From assembly GCA_037447655.1 (NCBI GenBank), contig JBBHKE010000589.1, forward strand, positions 124,001 to 188,000: a DNA stretch of 64,000 bases, in the 5' to 3' direction. The notes below the pieces were generated by a model that made no database searches, was not told the DNA's origin, and saw nothing but the letters and a program-made list of their open reading frames with translations. The stretch comes from Zygnema cylindricum (Eukaryota; Streptophyta; Zygnematophyceae; Zygnematales; Zygnemataceae). Shown here in pieces: positions 46,197 through 58,324 of the stretch (position 1 is the stretch's first letter; each line of letters opens with the position of its first letter). The position numbers and the translations under genes were made by a program.

Positions 46197-49100
46197 ATGG
46201 GTGCCGCCGAGGATCTGGTAATAGAGCCACGGAAACCTCGAAGCAGCTCAGGGGACGATAGCGCTATTCGGAATGACGTGGCATCATTTGCTGCCACTCT
46301 TGGATTTTCGTCGTCAGCCATTTCTTCAGGATTCGATGATAGAGATTTCAGAAAGAAAGGACCTCTGTCGGACCGGAATGACAGTGGGGAAAAGGAGAAA
46401 GGAACCTTGATATCTAGAGACCGTGATTCTAAGAAGGGAGCCAAAGTGAAGGACGGAAGAAGCCGGCAAAAAAAGTTGCTCGGTTCTGAGAATGAGAGTA
46501 AAAGAGAGAATGACCATGTCAGGGATGGCCGTAAGAAGAATAACAAACACGAAGGAAAAATACAGGACCTCAAAAAAAGCAATGGCAAAAGGTTCAGAAT
46601 ATGCCTCCAGCCTCGAACTTGATCGAAGCTGAAACAAAAACAAAGGCAATGGGAAAGAGTTTGGGAGTCAAATCGGTAAGCTGGAGGTCAGGCGATTCGA
46701 ATGCGAGTCTTTTGCCTCCTGTCAGCTGGTACGCGGCGTTAAGCGAATCATTAAATGCCTTACTTCCTGTGGAAGAGTCCGGGACAGTGGAGCCATCTCA
46801 GAGGGACGACTGGGAGGCGGTTGTGGAAGCAAAAAAGAAGGAAGGACTGGAGCTTTTGCAACTTGCCAAGGAAAGTCATGACAGAAGTCGCGCGAGTGAC
46901 AGTGACGCCCGATGGCTGGCCACTGCTCGCCAGTCTGGAACCACGGCCGACAGGATCGCCGCCATGACCGTGTTGATTCAGGATGATCCTGTGGCAAACT
47001 TTCGGAGTTTGGATACATTGTTAGGTGCGTAGAGTCAGTTTACGCCTGTTTTCTTTCAATGTGTTGTTTTGTTGTACATGTAACAGGGTAATTAACTGAT
47101 TATTCTTATACTGTTACTGCCGTTACTGGCTAGCAATTGTACTGAAAATTGTACAAACAGTTTTGTGTACGATTACAAGTATCACTGTCCAAAGTAAGTA
47201 TAACAATTATTCTAGAGGAGTATAATAATTATTTTATAATTAGCCTTTTGCAGAGTGTTTGAATTTGGTGTAGTCTTTGAAATGAGCACTATCTTTACCA
47301 CTGACAGCAGGTCAGTCAGGTTGTTTATTCCTGTCGGCGCTCGTCAGGCAAGTCTCCATCGATATAAAGCATTGTTCAATCTGGGAGCAGGAATGGCCAC
47401 CACCAAGGGTGGGAAGCGGCATACGGCAATTTCTATGGATGCTTTGCGTGAGCTTTTCCTTACAAACTTGTTGCCGGATCGCAAACTCAAGAATCTTTTC
47501 CAGCAGCCCCTTCACCGGCTACCGCCTGGAGAGCCTGGGAGGCGGATATTATTGTTGTGGGTTTGGGAGGACTTCCTGAAGGAAAGGTACGGTATTCAGC
47601 TTTGAGCACTCACACGAAAACTACACTACCTGTCGCTGTTAGTGTCGAAAATGCTAATTCGGTTGCGGCTCTTTTTTTTTACCAAAAATCACTAAACAGT
47701 GTTTATAATACTGTTGGAGGAAGTGGACTACAATTAGCCACGCCTCCCTATACTAATTTAGTGTTATATATTCTAATTCCACATTTGCATTAATATTTCC
47801 GTTACACTGATAGCTATAGGCAGTGTAGTACCTGTTCTGGTTTGGAATCTGATAACCTTGGATAGATACGTCTGGATACCAAAAATTTGAAGGGGCATAC
47901 AGGGGACGCTCAGGGCATCTTTCTCCTCTCTCGGTCATGGGACAGGAGTTTGCCTCGAGCAGAGCCCTTGGGCCTTAGGGCAGCCAACTTATAAGGAAAA
48001 GGAAAAAAGGAAAATAGGAAAAGGAAAAAAGGAAAATAGGAAAAGGAAAAAAGGAAATGCAGGACAAGGAAAATAGAAATAGAGTGAAAAAGGGGAAGTG
48101 GAGAGAAGGAGAAGCAAAAGCCGACCTGGTGTCCACTTTTTTTGGCAGTATTGACGCCGTTAACAGAATAGTGCGTCCGAGGTTGGCCTGCCATGGAGGG
48201 TGGAGGGGGAGAGGGAGGAACCTCTGAAGGAGGGCTTTGACTCAGTCAGGTAACTGGAGGCTGGCTGTGAGTCACCGAACGTAGATAGGGATAAGGTTCG
48301 ATCTAACAGGAGAAAGGAACCAAATTTGACGGACTGATGTCTCTCATATTGTTCATTTGGCTGGTATAGTCTTGTTTGTTTGCTTTTACCTGACCTTACA
48401 TCACTATCAGAGTTAGTTTCTATTAGTTTTGACACTTAATAAGAATTAGCTACACTATATGATGGTTTACCACGTGGCTCATTACAGCCACTTCATTAAA
48501 TAGTGTTTTTATCACTTATGATTTCGGGTTACGAAAAACACTTATTTGAATTAAAGTGATCAACTCTAATACCGGTGGGGGCAGTGTATCACTTTGGCAA
48601 GGACAGTGTCATTCGCTCCTCGTCTCCTGGGTTGTTTGCTGTTTTATTTGTACAGCAGTGACAATGAGTGTGTGCAGTTCCGGTCTTTCTTCTGGCTTCA
48701 TTTTTCTTGCCATTGATTTGTGGGGTAGGAGATGATTGGGACAATACTAGCCACAAAAAAGATGAAATGAAACGAGATGAAATGAAAGGATAGTAAAGGA
48801 AATGATGGATTGGGAATGCTATACTTGGAGCAGGTATGATCGTTTCATGGGAGCTCTTGAGGAAGCGAGCAAGGATCCTCTCTCGTTTTTGAAGGAAAAA
48901 GCACTGAAGGCAATATGTGAGCTGTTGAAAGGCAAACCAGAGCAGGAACGGCGTCTTCTGGCGGCCCTTATTAATAAGGTGGGATAGATGAAAATAGTAA
49001 TATTGCCAGTACAGTGAGAGAGCTGAAAAGTACAGTCTGAGGCTGCTCCTGCCATGCATTGTAACTATGAGGCTGCTTTGAGGGGGAACGAAACATACTG

Positions 49101-52100
49101 CTCGAGTTCAATTTCCTCTGCAAGCTCGTGGTAATGTTGTTGTAAGTTTAACAGGGTAATTACGTATGACAAAAATACTGCGGCTGCCTGTAACCCATGT
49201 AATGGACGTTATTCGGTTGTACGTTGCTTGTACGGTAGTAATAAGCCTAAAAAATGGGCCGTTGTTACTGGCGCCCCCCCCAGTGTTTTACTCTTTATAT
49301 GCAGTAGAAGAGCTAACAGTAACGACAGTAAAAGCAACGTTGTTGTTTTCAGCTGGTTTTTCACAGTTTGAGGTTTTTCCTGATTCAAATGTTTGGGATG
49401 TTGAAGGCAGTTGGGTGATCCGGAGCGGAAAGTTGCTTCTACTGCTGGATTCTACCTTGGACAGCTGCTTACCGCCCATCCCAATATGAAACGAATTGTG
49501 GTTCAAGAGGCTGATCTTTTCGTTTTTCGACCTCACGTCGGTCTACGAGCGCAGTATTATGCGGCTGTTTTCCTGAATCAGATTGTCCTCTCTAACAAGG
49601 GGGATGGGCCAATTGTTGCCCGCCAACTGATTGATCTCTATTTTGCACTCTTTAAGATGGTCACTTCCGTTAACAGGGAGGAAGGCAGCCAGAAGGGAGG
49701 CAAGGAAGACAAGAATGAAATGAATGGAGGAGGGAGACAGGGAAGAGCTGTAAGCCAAGCAAAGAAATTGAAGTGGGGGAAGAATGCTGGACAAGAACAG
49801 AAAGTAGAAGAGTCAGAGGTCGACTCGCGACTATTGGCGGCTTTGTTAACTGGTATTAACCGAGCATTCCCCTTTGTGGCCGCTGATGATGTGGAGAGGG
49901 TCATTCAAGAACACACGCCTTCTTTGTTTCGTATGGTGAGATTAAGCACAGAAATACCTGGTTATCTTGGTTATCCAAACACATGATTTCCCACCAGAGC
50001 TAGGCATAACTATGAGCTAGACTGAACTCTGAATGGATGTTCTTGGTTTCTGCAGGTCCATGCCAGCAGCTTCAACCTAGGAGTGCAGGCTCTCATGCTT
50101 CTGCAGCAAATCCTGGCCTCTCAATCGGCCGTCAGTGCACGCTTCTATCGGGCAATCTACGCCGTTCTTCTCTCTCCCGCCCTCTCCAAGTCCTCCAAGG
50201 TGCGATCGTTGATTTTTGTGTTTTTGGATTCAGGTCTTTCTAAGTCGTTATCACCCTACTTTTTATTGCTGGTTCTATAGTTTCCGTATTGGGAACTGGC
50301 AGAGCATCCATGGCGGCTTCTCAAAGCATGTCTATTTTTGAAATTCATCATAATTATTTGTTTTGTCGTTGTCATGTTTATCTGTGGTACTTCTCAAAGC
50401 ATCTCCATTTGATATTGATCATCATATTGTTATGGTTTTTGTTTCATCAACTTTTATTACAAGTGTTTTCATGTTTTCATCCGTACATGTATTTGTGCCT
50501 CAAGCTCGGTTATGGTTTTGCTCATGGATAGTAGGGTTGGGACTAAACAATCACGGTTCATTTGAGAAACCGGCATTTGTGTTGTGGTAACGAGTTTTTG
50601 AATGTCACGATCATGCAGATTTTGGAGATAACGCAATTGGCTGTGAATTCTGTCTACATCTTCGAAACCTAGGTCACATCCTTCACTTTATGTTTGTTTC
50701 CTTTTGTGTTCTGACGAGAACATTTTTTCTCCGTTTGTTTTGAATCCCTTTTGTGGTATTTCAGGCAGCAATGTTTTTGAGCATTCTGTTTAAGGCAATG
50801 AAATCGGATCTTGATTCAGCACGCATTGCTGCCATGGCAAAGCGTCTTCTGCAGGTATTTTTTTTTTATGAACATCCCTCATCAGCATTCATTTTCATGT
50901 CCATGGGGTCTTTCACAAAAATCTTTCGGCAAATTTTGTTGAAACAAATCTGTAGTTACGACTGGTAATCGACAACTAGCAGGTGACGACAGGTGACGTC
51001 AAACGAAAAAATATCGTGACGAGACGGATGCTGTTGCATACCATACCATCAAAGTAAGAAGCCGTACTGCTGAAGTAACATTTAAGCACCTAGTTGTACG
51101 AAAGAGCCGTTGAGCCTCCCCGTGAAAAGCTACGAAATTTCGTCAGAGCTTGTTTTGGAGTGCAGATTTTGCATTCGTCGTCGCTCAATTTTGTTGGTCT
51201 GAGATCAACAACTATTGACTTTTTTCTCGGACATTTGAACTTTTTGAACCGTCACAGCTGGCCCCCCAGTTGGCCTCACCAACCACTGAGGAAGTTCATC
51301 AAGGAAGTTCCATTTCCGTACCCCCACCAGATGCGCTTAAAAGAGTTTTAATGATGAAAGTTAGTGTGAAAGACCCCCATTTCATATTCATCTTCATTTT
51401 CATGTCCATTTTCACTTTCATCTTCGTTTTCGTTTTCATTTTCACTTACACTTTCACTTTCACTTTCATTTTCATTTTCATTTTCACTTTCACTTTCATT
51501 TTCACTTTCATTTTTATTTTCATGTTCATGTTCATTTTCATTTTTATTTTCATTTTGTTTCATTTCATTCTCTGGGGGCAGACACATGAGTTGGTAGCAC
51601 ACAATCGGGAGTTCTTCATGCAGAGAGCATAAATGGGAACATCTGATGCTCCTTAAAAGTTCTGCTAGAGTGTGATAGAAGACTCCATGGTCTATCTACT
51701 ATGGTACACCGTGAATTGCTATTAGCGCCGAAATAATTCGTATGAGGACTGTTTCAATGTTGAAAATTGAAATTCCGGTCCAATTGATGTGGTCGATCGT
51801 GAACCGCAAAAATAATTAGCATTTAGAAAAATAAGTAAATTATCAACGCTGTTTTGTGTTCAGAGGGCAAAATTAACGAGGAGGGGATTAGTGTCATGAA
51901 CGCTAATACCGATTCATGGTGTAGTATTTGCCGACAATCGCTGCATATGCAGTTTCCTGAAAAATAGTGAAAATCCGTCCTGTGACCTAGCTTTGTTTTA
52001 TTCTCTGGTGCTGTTTGGGATGTTAGTCATGGCTTACGCCTACTGAATTGGAAAGGTAACTTAGCTGTGACGATTCTCTGTCAAGAATAGTAGGGTACTA

Positions 52101-55100
52101 ATGCGCTAGTTCTTGCAATGTTGTCCAGTAATTGTCGTATTCGTACATTTTTCCGTACAATGATGACCGTTACTGTTAAGTAATGCGTGTAATGCCTCAT
52201 GTATAGTCACCCTACAATGAAAACGCACAGACACAAAGTTCCACTGTCAGAAATCATGCTTGTCTATGGGGCCCTTTGGAGATAATGGCGTCCTTATGCT
52301 GTCAATGTGGACTTTTTAATTCTGCTGTGATGTGTGTCGATAACTGTGGAGTGAAGCACTTAGGAGAACTGTTTATACAGTGTGATGGCTTTCTGCTCAA
52401 TACAAAGGCTTACCCTGGTACACAATGATTTTTTATACACTATTCAATATGTCTGCCTGTCTAAAAACTGGCATAAGTGAAAGTTTTCCTTACGAAGGGG
52501 TCTGTTCACATACTGTGTTGGTGGACGGAACTGAAAATCTTGGGACATGTATCATGATCTTCCAGGTGTCGTTGCAACAGCCTCCTGCGTTTGCATGCGG
52601 GGCTCTTATGCTCGTTTCAGAAGTTTTGAAGGTTCGACCCATCCTCTGGTAAGCTGCCAGTAGGAGATGACAGAATGTTGGCAAACGTAGCTTATATGTA
52701 TTATGTTGTGTGAATGAAAAGGCTGACTATTTTCATGTATTTTTATGTCTCTGTCAAATTCTTTTATTAGGATTTCTGGCAATCAGATATCAATTGATCG
52801 GTATTCCACAAATAAATTGATCATTACTTCCAGAAGCTGTACAAAAACAGAGTACACCGCGAATCGTTATTAATGTCCATAAATTATTGGCGTGGGGCTT
52901 TTGTTAGTGTTGTCAATTATAATTCAGTTCCGAATGTCGTGGCTGATTCCGAACCGTTTAAATAATTTGCGTTAAGGAAAAAACAATTAGTGTCATTAAT
53001 AATATTTGAAGTTTGAGGGTAAAGTTTAGGGGCACCAATTATCGTGTCATTGACACTAATAACTATGCACGGTACACAATATAGTGAAAATTTGTTGGAT
53101 ACCTTCTACTGCGCAGATGCCTGCTAATAAATTTTATCTTCAGTAGCCTTTAGTGCGTGTTGTTTCAGTCTACTATACTACCCATCACTATTAGTTGTGT
53201 TGTATATGGAGCAGGTTTGCCAGTAATCGATATGTACTTTTTTGGGTGGTCTCGATCATTGATGTATTGATTCGAGATATCATATCCCTGATAATCGCGA
53301 TATATCAATATTGATATTGCAATATCATCAATGTCTATAATATTGTTTCTGTATTCTTTAATGTTTTTTTCTATGCCGTCGAGGCTTAAAAAGTTTCTCA
53401 GTATGGTATGCTACACTGTACCGTACCGTAACTTATTTTGACTTCTGTACACTGATTATTAATTTTCAGATTTTGTAAGCAAAATATCCGGCTAATCAAG
53501 TGGTCAATGAAGATTTGGCGAGTTATCCTTTCTTGGTAAAAAGTCACGTACAGATTATCGATCGATTATCACGATATGCGATATTTATCAGCAAACGCGA
53601 TAAATTACAAATTAGTGTCGATAAGTACCGATTTTGCGGTGAATAGACCCTGAATTCGTTCACTATACAACACTAACTATTAGGTTTAGGGAGTGTTCGT
53701 GTAAATGCGAAATTAGAATGCGTAATACTAATTTAATGTAGGTTGATGTGGCGGATTGTAGTCCACTTTCTCAAATAGTTATTTTTATTATTTAATGACT
53801 TTTGGCCAGAATAGTTTGACACTGATTTAGTGTTATTTACACTGAAAGCTAGTGTTGTCTATCCGTAGCCTCAAACCGATATTGTACCTTTTTTTGACTT
53901 ACGGATAATCGATAAATTGGTTCAATATATGGATTACAAAATTATCGCGATATTTTTCCGATATGTTGGTCCTAAAGCGATTAATAAATATTGTGATAAT
54001 TTACCTTTAAACTTTATCTTTTCGCTAGTGTTTCAATTGGTTTTTATTTTTACGCACTACTTAGGTGTTAGTGAATTATGAGCGTCAAAACGTATTAGAC
54101 ACTAAATGATGTTTTCCGACGTGGTGTTTTGTAAGTCACTTATTTGAATGGTGTTGTTAGCACTATTTTATGATTTCGGGTCAAAAGAACACTACCTGGA
54201 ATTAAGAGTGATTAACTCTAATTGGGATGGGCGGTGTAGTGCTCCCACATTGTGTCAATTTACGACATAATATCGCCATGCTCTGTGGTGACGCATTACA
54301 TCTGGATGTGACGAAAATTCTGAGATCACGTTTGCTTCGGGAGTTTCTAATGTCATAATCACATCAAGTGTGATACGTTTCTGGTCAAATTCGCTTTAAG
54401 TGGGATTGCACTTCTCTCATTGGCTGAATCTATTTCGTGAAGGCGCAAAAAAAACTAAACATTATTGCGTATACTTCACCCAAAAAATGGTCGTTCGGAC
54501 GGTCCGTAATGACTCCTCGAAATTGTCTTGGAATAGCTGTCCTTTCGTGCGCATAGTCCGGACTGGGGTACTGTAATTTGTGCCACAAAGGATTGTGATA
54601 TGCGACACTGCGACAGTGCATATTAAGTAGTATGTCCTGTATGCTATATAATATAGAAAGATATCGAACAATTTACTAGTCACCACACGGTTGATCAACT
54701 TCCTTTGCTGTCCGATAATCAATATTATATCGTGATAGGAAATTTTCCGATACACAGTAGAAGGTATAGCATCTTGTCTTTTTCCTGATTAGGATAATAG
54801 CTGGATTTGGATGGCTGTCGATAGTTTTTGAGGACACTGCTTGCAATCAGTGTTGTTTTATCGTTGATATAAATTTACGAATCTCCCATGCTAGGTTTTT
54901 CCTTCAGTAAGTCATTCTTTGTCCGAAACAAAGTTTTCCAACTCACAACTACATCGTGAATCATTATTAGAGTAAAAGAAATTATTAGCGTGGGGTTTAT
55001 ATTAATGTTATCAACTCATTCAGCTGGAATGACGTGGCTGTTTTTGGACCTTTTAAAGGATTGGCAAAAAGTGGAAAACATTCATTTTTAACGTTATTTT

Positions 55101-57799
55101 GTTGAGTGCATGAAAAACCAACTCTGAATTAGTGTTACTAATCTAATAACAATTCATGGGGTACAATTAAAAACATTTTCATACTTGAAGGAATCGCTGG
55201 TCAATTCTTATACTGTGTAGTATAATAGTCTTTTAATCCTATAAGATTAAGCATTGGAGGAGCGTTTATGTGCAGGAAGCATGTTCTCCAGCCCGAAGAC
55301 CATGATGAGGATGTAGAGCATTTTGTGGACATACTGGAAAGTGGGGGAAGCATTTCAAATGAAGAAACAGCAGAAAAGGAGGGGGCTGGAATTGAGAAGG
55401 AAGAGGGGGAGGACGAGCAAGAAGAGGAGTTTTCTGGAGAGAAAATTGACATGGGTATTGATGTGGATTCAGCAGATGATGAGGATCTGGATGAGTTAAA
55501 TGGTGATAAAAGAGGTGGGATAGACAAGGAGAAAATGGCAAATAGAAAAGGAAGTGGAAAGCAAAATCAGAACCCTCTGAAAGCCAGCAAATTAGGAGTG
55601 TGAAAAAGCAGAATTTGTCATGTGACATCCATTTAGAGGGAGAGGGTGTCAACTTGTTGTCGGATGGTCCTTTAGAGCCTGGAGGAAAACATATCTCGTG
55701 GCCAACTTCTCGAAGTTATGATGTGAGGCACAGAGATCCTGCCTTTTGGTATGCTCTCTGACTTATCTTTCCCCGACTTTGCAGAATAATTTTTTTTCAC
55801 TTATGTCTCCGTTGAGACAGTTTTTAACTCGATTCACGAGACAAAAGGTTCTATCATTTTCATTTTCTTATAAATCTACCTGTTTGTCTGAATATTTCAC
55901 CATTTTGATTTCTTATGTTCTTCCCAATCTCTCTGTTTTTCTTGTTACAGGCTTAGTCCGTTTTTCTTTCTTTCAATGCACTTCTAGTCTCTGTCGGCTT
56001 TTGTCTCTTGTGGGTCCCACTTTTTTGTTTTAAGCCGGGCAGATTGAGCAAGCTGGTGGGAGCTCCAAGCTGGCTTCCCATGCTCATCCTTAACTCTGTT
56101 ATGACAGTTTTTAAGTTGAACCACAAAACAAGAAGACTCTCATGTTTTATAAACCTGCTTGTTTGTCTAAATATTTCACCATTTTGAAGTCTTTTATGGT
56201 CTTCCCTTTATTCCACTTGACAGCCGGGCAGATCGAGCGAGCTGGTGGAGCTCCAAGCCATGGCTGCCCATGCCCATCCTTCCGTGGCGGCCATGGCTCG
56301 GACTCTCCTCGCAGGGTCGAGCATCTCCTATGGGGGGGACCCGCTGAGGGATTTGACGCTGGGAGTGTTTTTGGATCGTTTGGCGGAGAAAAAACCTAAG
56401 TCTCACTCGAAGGACGAGAGGGTGAGGAAGAAACATCGGCTGTCGGGACTCGAGGAGGTTCTCTCATGCAGCCCACGTTGAAGGTAAGATTTAGTGTGGA
56501 TGCTTTGTTGGATATTTGGGTCAGACAGATCATTCTAATCTTCCTCGCCACAATTTTAGCTAGGTAGCGATTGACTTTTTTGAAGGAAGCTGTAGGGAAA
56601 GTTGAAGGGTTCAAGTGATTAGCGCTATGCACATCTCATTTGTTTTTGTATCCAACTTCTTGATTCAATATCTGGTGCTTTCCTTGGAATCATAGTCAAA
56701 GCACGCATGCAATTTAATGAACTAGTGTTCTTTGAGAATTCCCGAAGGAAAAGCTTGAAGTGACACAAGGATTCCATGCTTTGTTTATCGTATTAACTTG
56801 TCACTTCTGTAACTTCTGCGAGATTGATAGGGTTCTATATTGTGTTATAATTCAAAGTTCGCTTAAATAAGTTTACACCAAGTAGTGTAGGGGTACTGTA
56901 ATCAGCATATAGCAGTTGACAGCTTAGAGAGATCAAGTTTGGTAAGGTTTTATATTGATGTTTCACATTCCATAAACCAGGTGGAGGTTTTGTATCGGTG
57001 TTTCTTATTCCATAAACAAAGTGGAAGTTTTGTTTGATGTTTCTCATTTTGTAGACCAAATAACAACACCCTAAATCGTGATACTGTCTGCAGGGAGCGA
57101 AATCTGAAGCAAAGGCTCCAATCGGAAGTGTTGAATTTGCAACTTTGGCCGAAAGTGAAGTCGCCGCAGAAGACGCTTTCTTCCATCGGTTTTACTCAGC
57201 CAAGGCAGAGTTAGGAAGGAAGAAGAAGGGAAAAGTGAAAGAGGATGTCGAAGGAAGTGATGTGGAAGAAAGTGGGGACGAAGATGACGGAGGAACAGAC
57301 ATGGACAGGAAAAAGGCAAAACTCGGAAAGGACGAGTTTGGTGATGAAATCGTCGGAGGTGACGAGTCGGAGATGAAGATATAGAGGCCTTCCTTGAAGG
57401 TGAAATGGCAGAAGAGTTGGGAATGTCAGGGGAGGATGATGACATGGAGGACGGTGACCTGGAAAGTGATTTGGATATTGAAAGTGAAGATGTGGTGAAT
57501 GATGAGCAAATGAATCAGAAAAAATCAAGGAGAGGATCGAAGGACACGAAACAGACTGATGAAGATCCTGTTAAAAGGCCAAGAAGAAAAAGTCCGGTAC
57601 TAAAGATACAGTGACGTTTATGGACTTTGGAGATGAGCCGAGTGAAGACGAGGAAGACATTATGAGTGAAGATGATGGGAAAGAAACAAGAAGAAAAGGT
57701 AAAAGAGGCACGCATAGGATCGGTGGCGACTCGAAACGTAGGAAATTGCCTGGAGCCAGTCCCTTTGCCAGTGCTGAGGAATATGCCCATCTGATGTAA
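46197..57799 (+). CDS. CEBPZ: CCAAT-binding factor/Mak21-family ribosome-biogenesis protein (NOC1-like), with apparent frameshifts
   Basis: Ten exons are inferred: 46197-47024, 47391-47586, 48834-48978, 49411-49935, 50056-50199, 50765-50854, 52566-52648, 55276-55748, 56224-56483, 57094-57799. All have GT-AG borders. The product would be about 1,150 residues; plant SWA2 proteins are near 1,000. Landmarks: a charged N-terminus; DARWLATARQSGTTADRIAA and NFRSLDTLLG (exon 1); NLLPDRKLKNLFQQPL (exon 2); EQERRLLAALINK (exon 3); YLGQLLTAHPNMK and LRAQYYAAVFLNQI (exon 4); the CBF/Mak21 domain (exons 5-9) with DRASWW, HAHPSVAAMA and GGDPLRDLTLGVFLDRL; an acidic/basic tail ending SPFASAEEYAHLM. NOC1 proteins drive early nucleolar 60S pre-ribosome assembly with NOC2. 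Six single-base deletions, each in or next to a homopolymer (about 46,570-46,594, 55,566, 56,252, 56,445, 57,372, 57,590), break the frame. Exon phases agree only if each base is counted. There are no other stops, so assembly error seems likelier than pseudogenisation. Confidence 0.9.
47624..47825. mobile_element. CACCGC-family MITE in CEBPZ intron 2
   Basis: Left TIR CACTACCTGTCGCTGTTAGT and right TIR ACTGATAGCTATAGGCAGTG, TA on both sides, 202 bp. It lies within the 1.25-kb intron between exons 2 and 3. Confidence 0.8.
47993..48118 (+). repeat. GGAAAA-rich tandem repeat in CEBPZ intron 2
   Basis: A 22-bp unit of GGAAAAGGAAAAAAGGAAAA plus TA repeats about 2.7 times, then degenerates into purine-rich sequence. 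Confidence 0.8.
48453..48586. mobile_element. CACCGC-family MITE relic in CEBPZ intron 2
   Basis: TA-flanked segment starting CACTATATGATGG and ending AATACCGGTGGGGGCAGTG. It contains the family core (CACGTGGCTCATTACAGCCA, TTAAATAGTGTT). The left TIR is mostly lost. Confidence 0.55.
51379..51568 (+). repeat. (TTTTCA/TTTCAC)n minisatellite in CEBPZ intron 6
   Basis: About 30 six-base units, mainly TTTTCA and TTTCAC with TTTTTA and TTCGTT variants. It is pyrimidine-rich on the sense strand. Confidence 0.9.
51707..51921. mobile_element. CACCGC-family MITE in CEBPZ intron 6
   Basis: Left TIR CACCGTGAATTGCTATTAGC, right TIR GCTAATACCGATTCATGGTG, TA on both sides, 215 bp. Confidence 0.83.
52855..53072. 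mobile_element. CACCGC-family MITE in CEBPZ intron 7
   Basis: Left TIR CACCGCGAATCGTTATTAAT, right TIR CACTAATAACTATGCACGG followed by TA, 218 bp. The last two terminal bases appear lost. Confidence 0.78.
53213..53675. mobile_element. Degenerate hAT MITE in CEBPZ intron 7
   Basis: Interior words GATATCGATATATCAATATT, TATCGATCGATTATCACGAT and a right end ATACAACACTA resemble the MITEs at 331 and 43,608. The left end is blurred. A further fragment starting CTAGTGTTGTCTATCCGTAG lies at 53,850-54,035. Confidence 0.45.
54057..54236. mobile_element. CACCGC-family MITE relic in CEBPZ intron 7
   Basis: The right end ATTGGGATGGGCGGTG then TA, and the core (GACGTGGTGTTTTGTAAGTC, TTTGAATGGTGTTG), match the copy at 48,453. 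The left end is uncertain. Confidence 0.55.
54952..55161. mobile_element. CACCGC-family MITE in CEBPZ intron 7
   Basis: Left TIR CATCGTGAATCATTATTAGA, right TIR CTAATAACAATTCATGGGG, TA on both sides, 210 bp, about 115 bp before exon 8. Confidence 0.8.
55816..56096 (+). pseudogene. Decayed tandem copy of intron end plus exon 9 start
   Basis: GACAGTTTTTAA..., TTTGTCTGAATATTTCACCATTTTG and GCCGGGCAGATTGAGCAAGC (56,037 on) repeat at 56,105-56,286 as the real intron end and exon 9 start. The copy has no AG directly before CCGGGC (AAGCCGGGC) and an in-frame TGA, so it is probably not an exon. It keeps the three-G run (CTGGTGGGAGCTCC) that exon 9 shows as two. Confidence 0.75.
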
Positions 57800-57966
57800 T
57801 GCATTGTTCTCAATTACAAGGCCAGGAATTGGATAGTTTAGGAGTGATTGCCTACTTTAAAGGTGGTTATACTGTTAATGCCCTACAAATCATTCCGTAA
57901 AATAATGAGCTTTTCCAAAAATGATGCATTTGCTGGCTGAAATCCTTGCAGATTTTGTGATGCTGC

Positions 57967-57990
57967 AATAAATGCTAGGAACTCAATAAA
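57967..57990 (+). terminator. Polyadenylation signals of CEBPZ
   Basis: Two AATAAA hexamers (57,967-57,972 and 57,985-57,990) lie about 170-190 bp after the TAA, followed by GT/T-rich sequence. Confidence 0.6.
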
Positions 57991-58101
57991 GTGAGTTATG
58001 TTTTTTTATCTTGTAGTCCATTAGTATAGTCGGTGTTTTTTTTTGTTTCGTTCATATCTGCTAGTCGACTATTGTCAAACAGCCAAAATGACTCCGCACT
58101 A

Positions 58102-58322
58102 CACCGTGGATCGCTATTAGTGTATCTAATATTGGTTCTATCCCGATTTTTGCAGCCCTCTGAACAAAAAATAGCGCTGTTAATGCTAATTGTTTTCTTT
58201 TTAACGCTATTTGTTTTTGCGGTTCAGAATCCTCCAAATCATTTGGTCTGGAATTCGAACTTTTAACACTATAAACAGTCCTAGTACTAGTTATTTCTTA
58301 ACACTAATGACGATTCATAGTG
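58102..58322. mobile_element. CACCGC-family MITE, complete 221 bp
   Basis: Left TIR CACCGTGGATCGCTATTAGT, right TIR ACTAATGACGATTCATAGTG, TA on both sides. It lies just downstream of the CEBPZ polyadenylation region. Confidence 0.83.
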
Positions 58323-58324
58323 TA

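Noticed and set aside
47281-47390. Coding extension upstream of CEBPZ exon 2
   Set aside because: The frame is open but does not join exon 1 in phase. The acceptor GGGAGCAG at 47,390 gives the family sequence directly after LLG.
51348-51602. Glu/Asn/Ser-rich open frame on the minus strand
   Set aside because: It is a translation of the TTTTCA minisatellite in a CEBPZ intron.
55201-55652. Ser/Pro-rich minus-strand frames
   Set aside because: They are the antisense of the acidic segment in CEBPZ exon 8.
57071-57528. His/Pro-rich minus-strand frames
   Set aside because: They are the antisense of the charged tail in CEBPZ exon 10.
46197-57799. Programmed frameshifting in CEBPZ
   Set aside because: Six separate shifts of the same type, with no shared slippery heptamer, are better explained by base-calling loss or decay.
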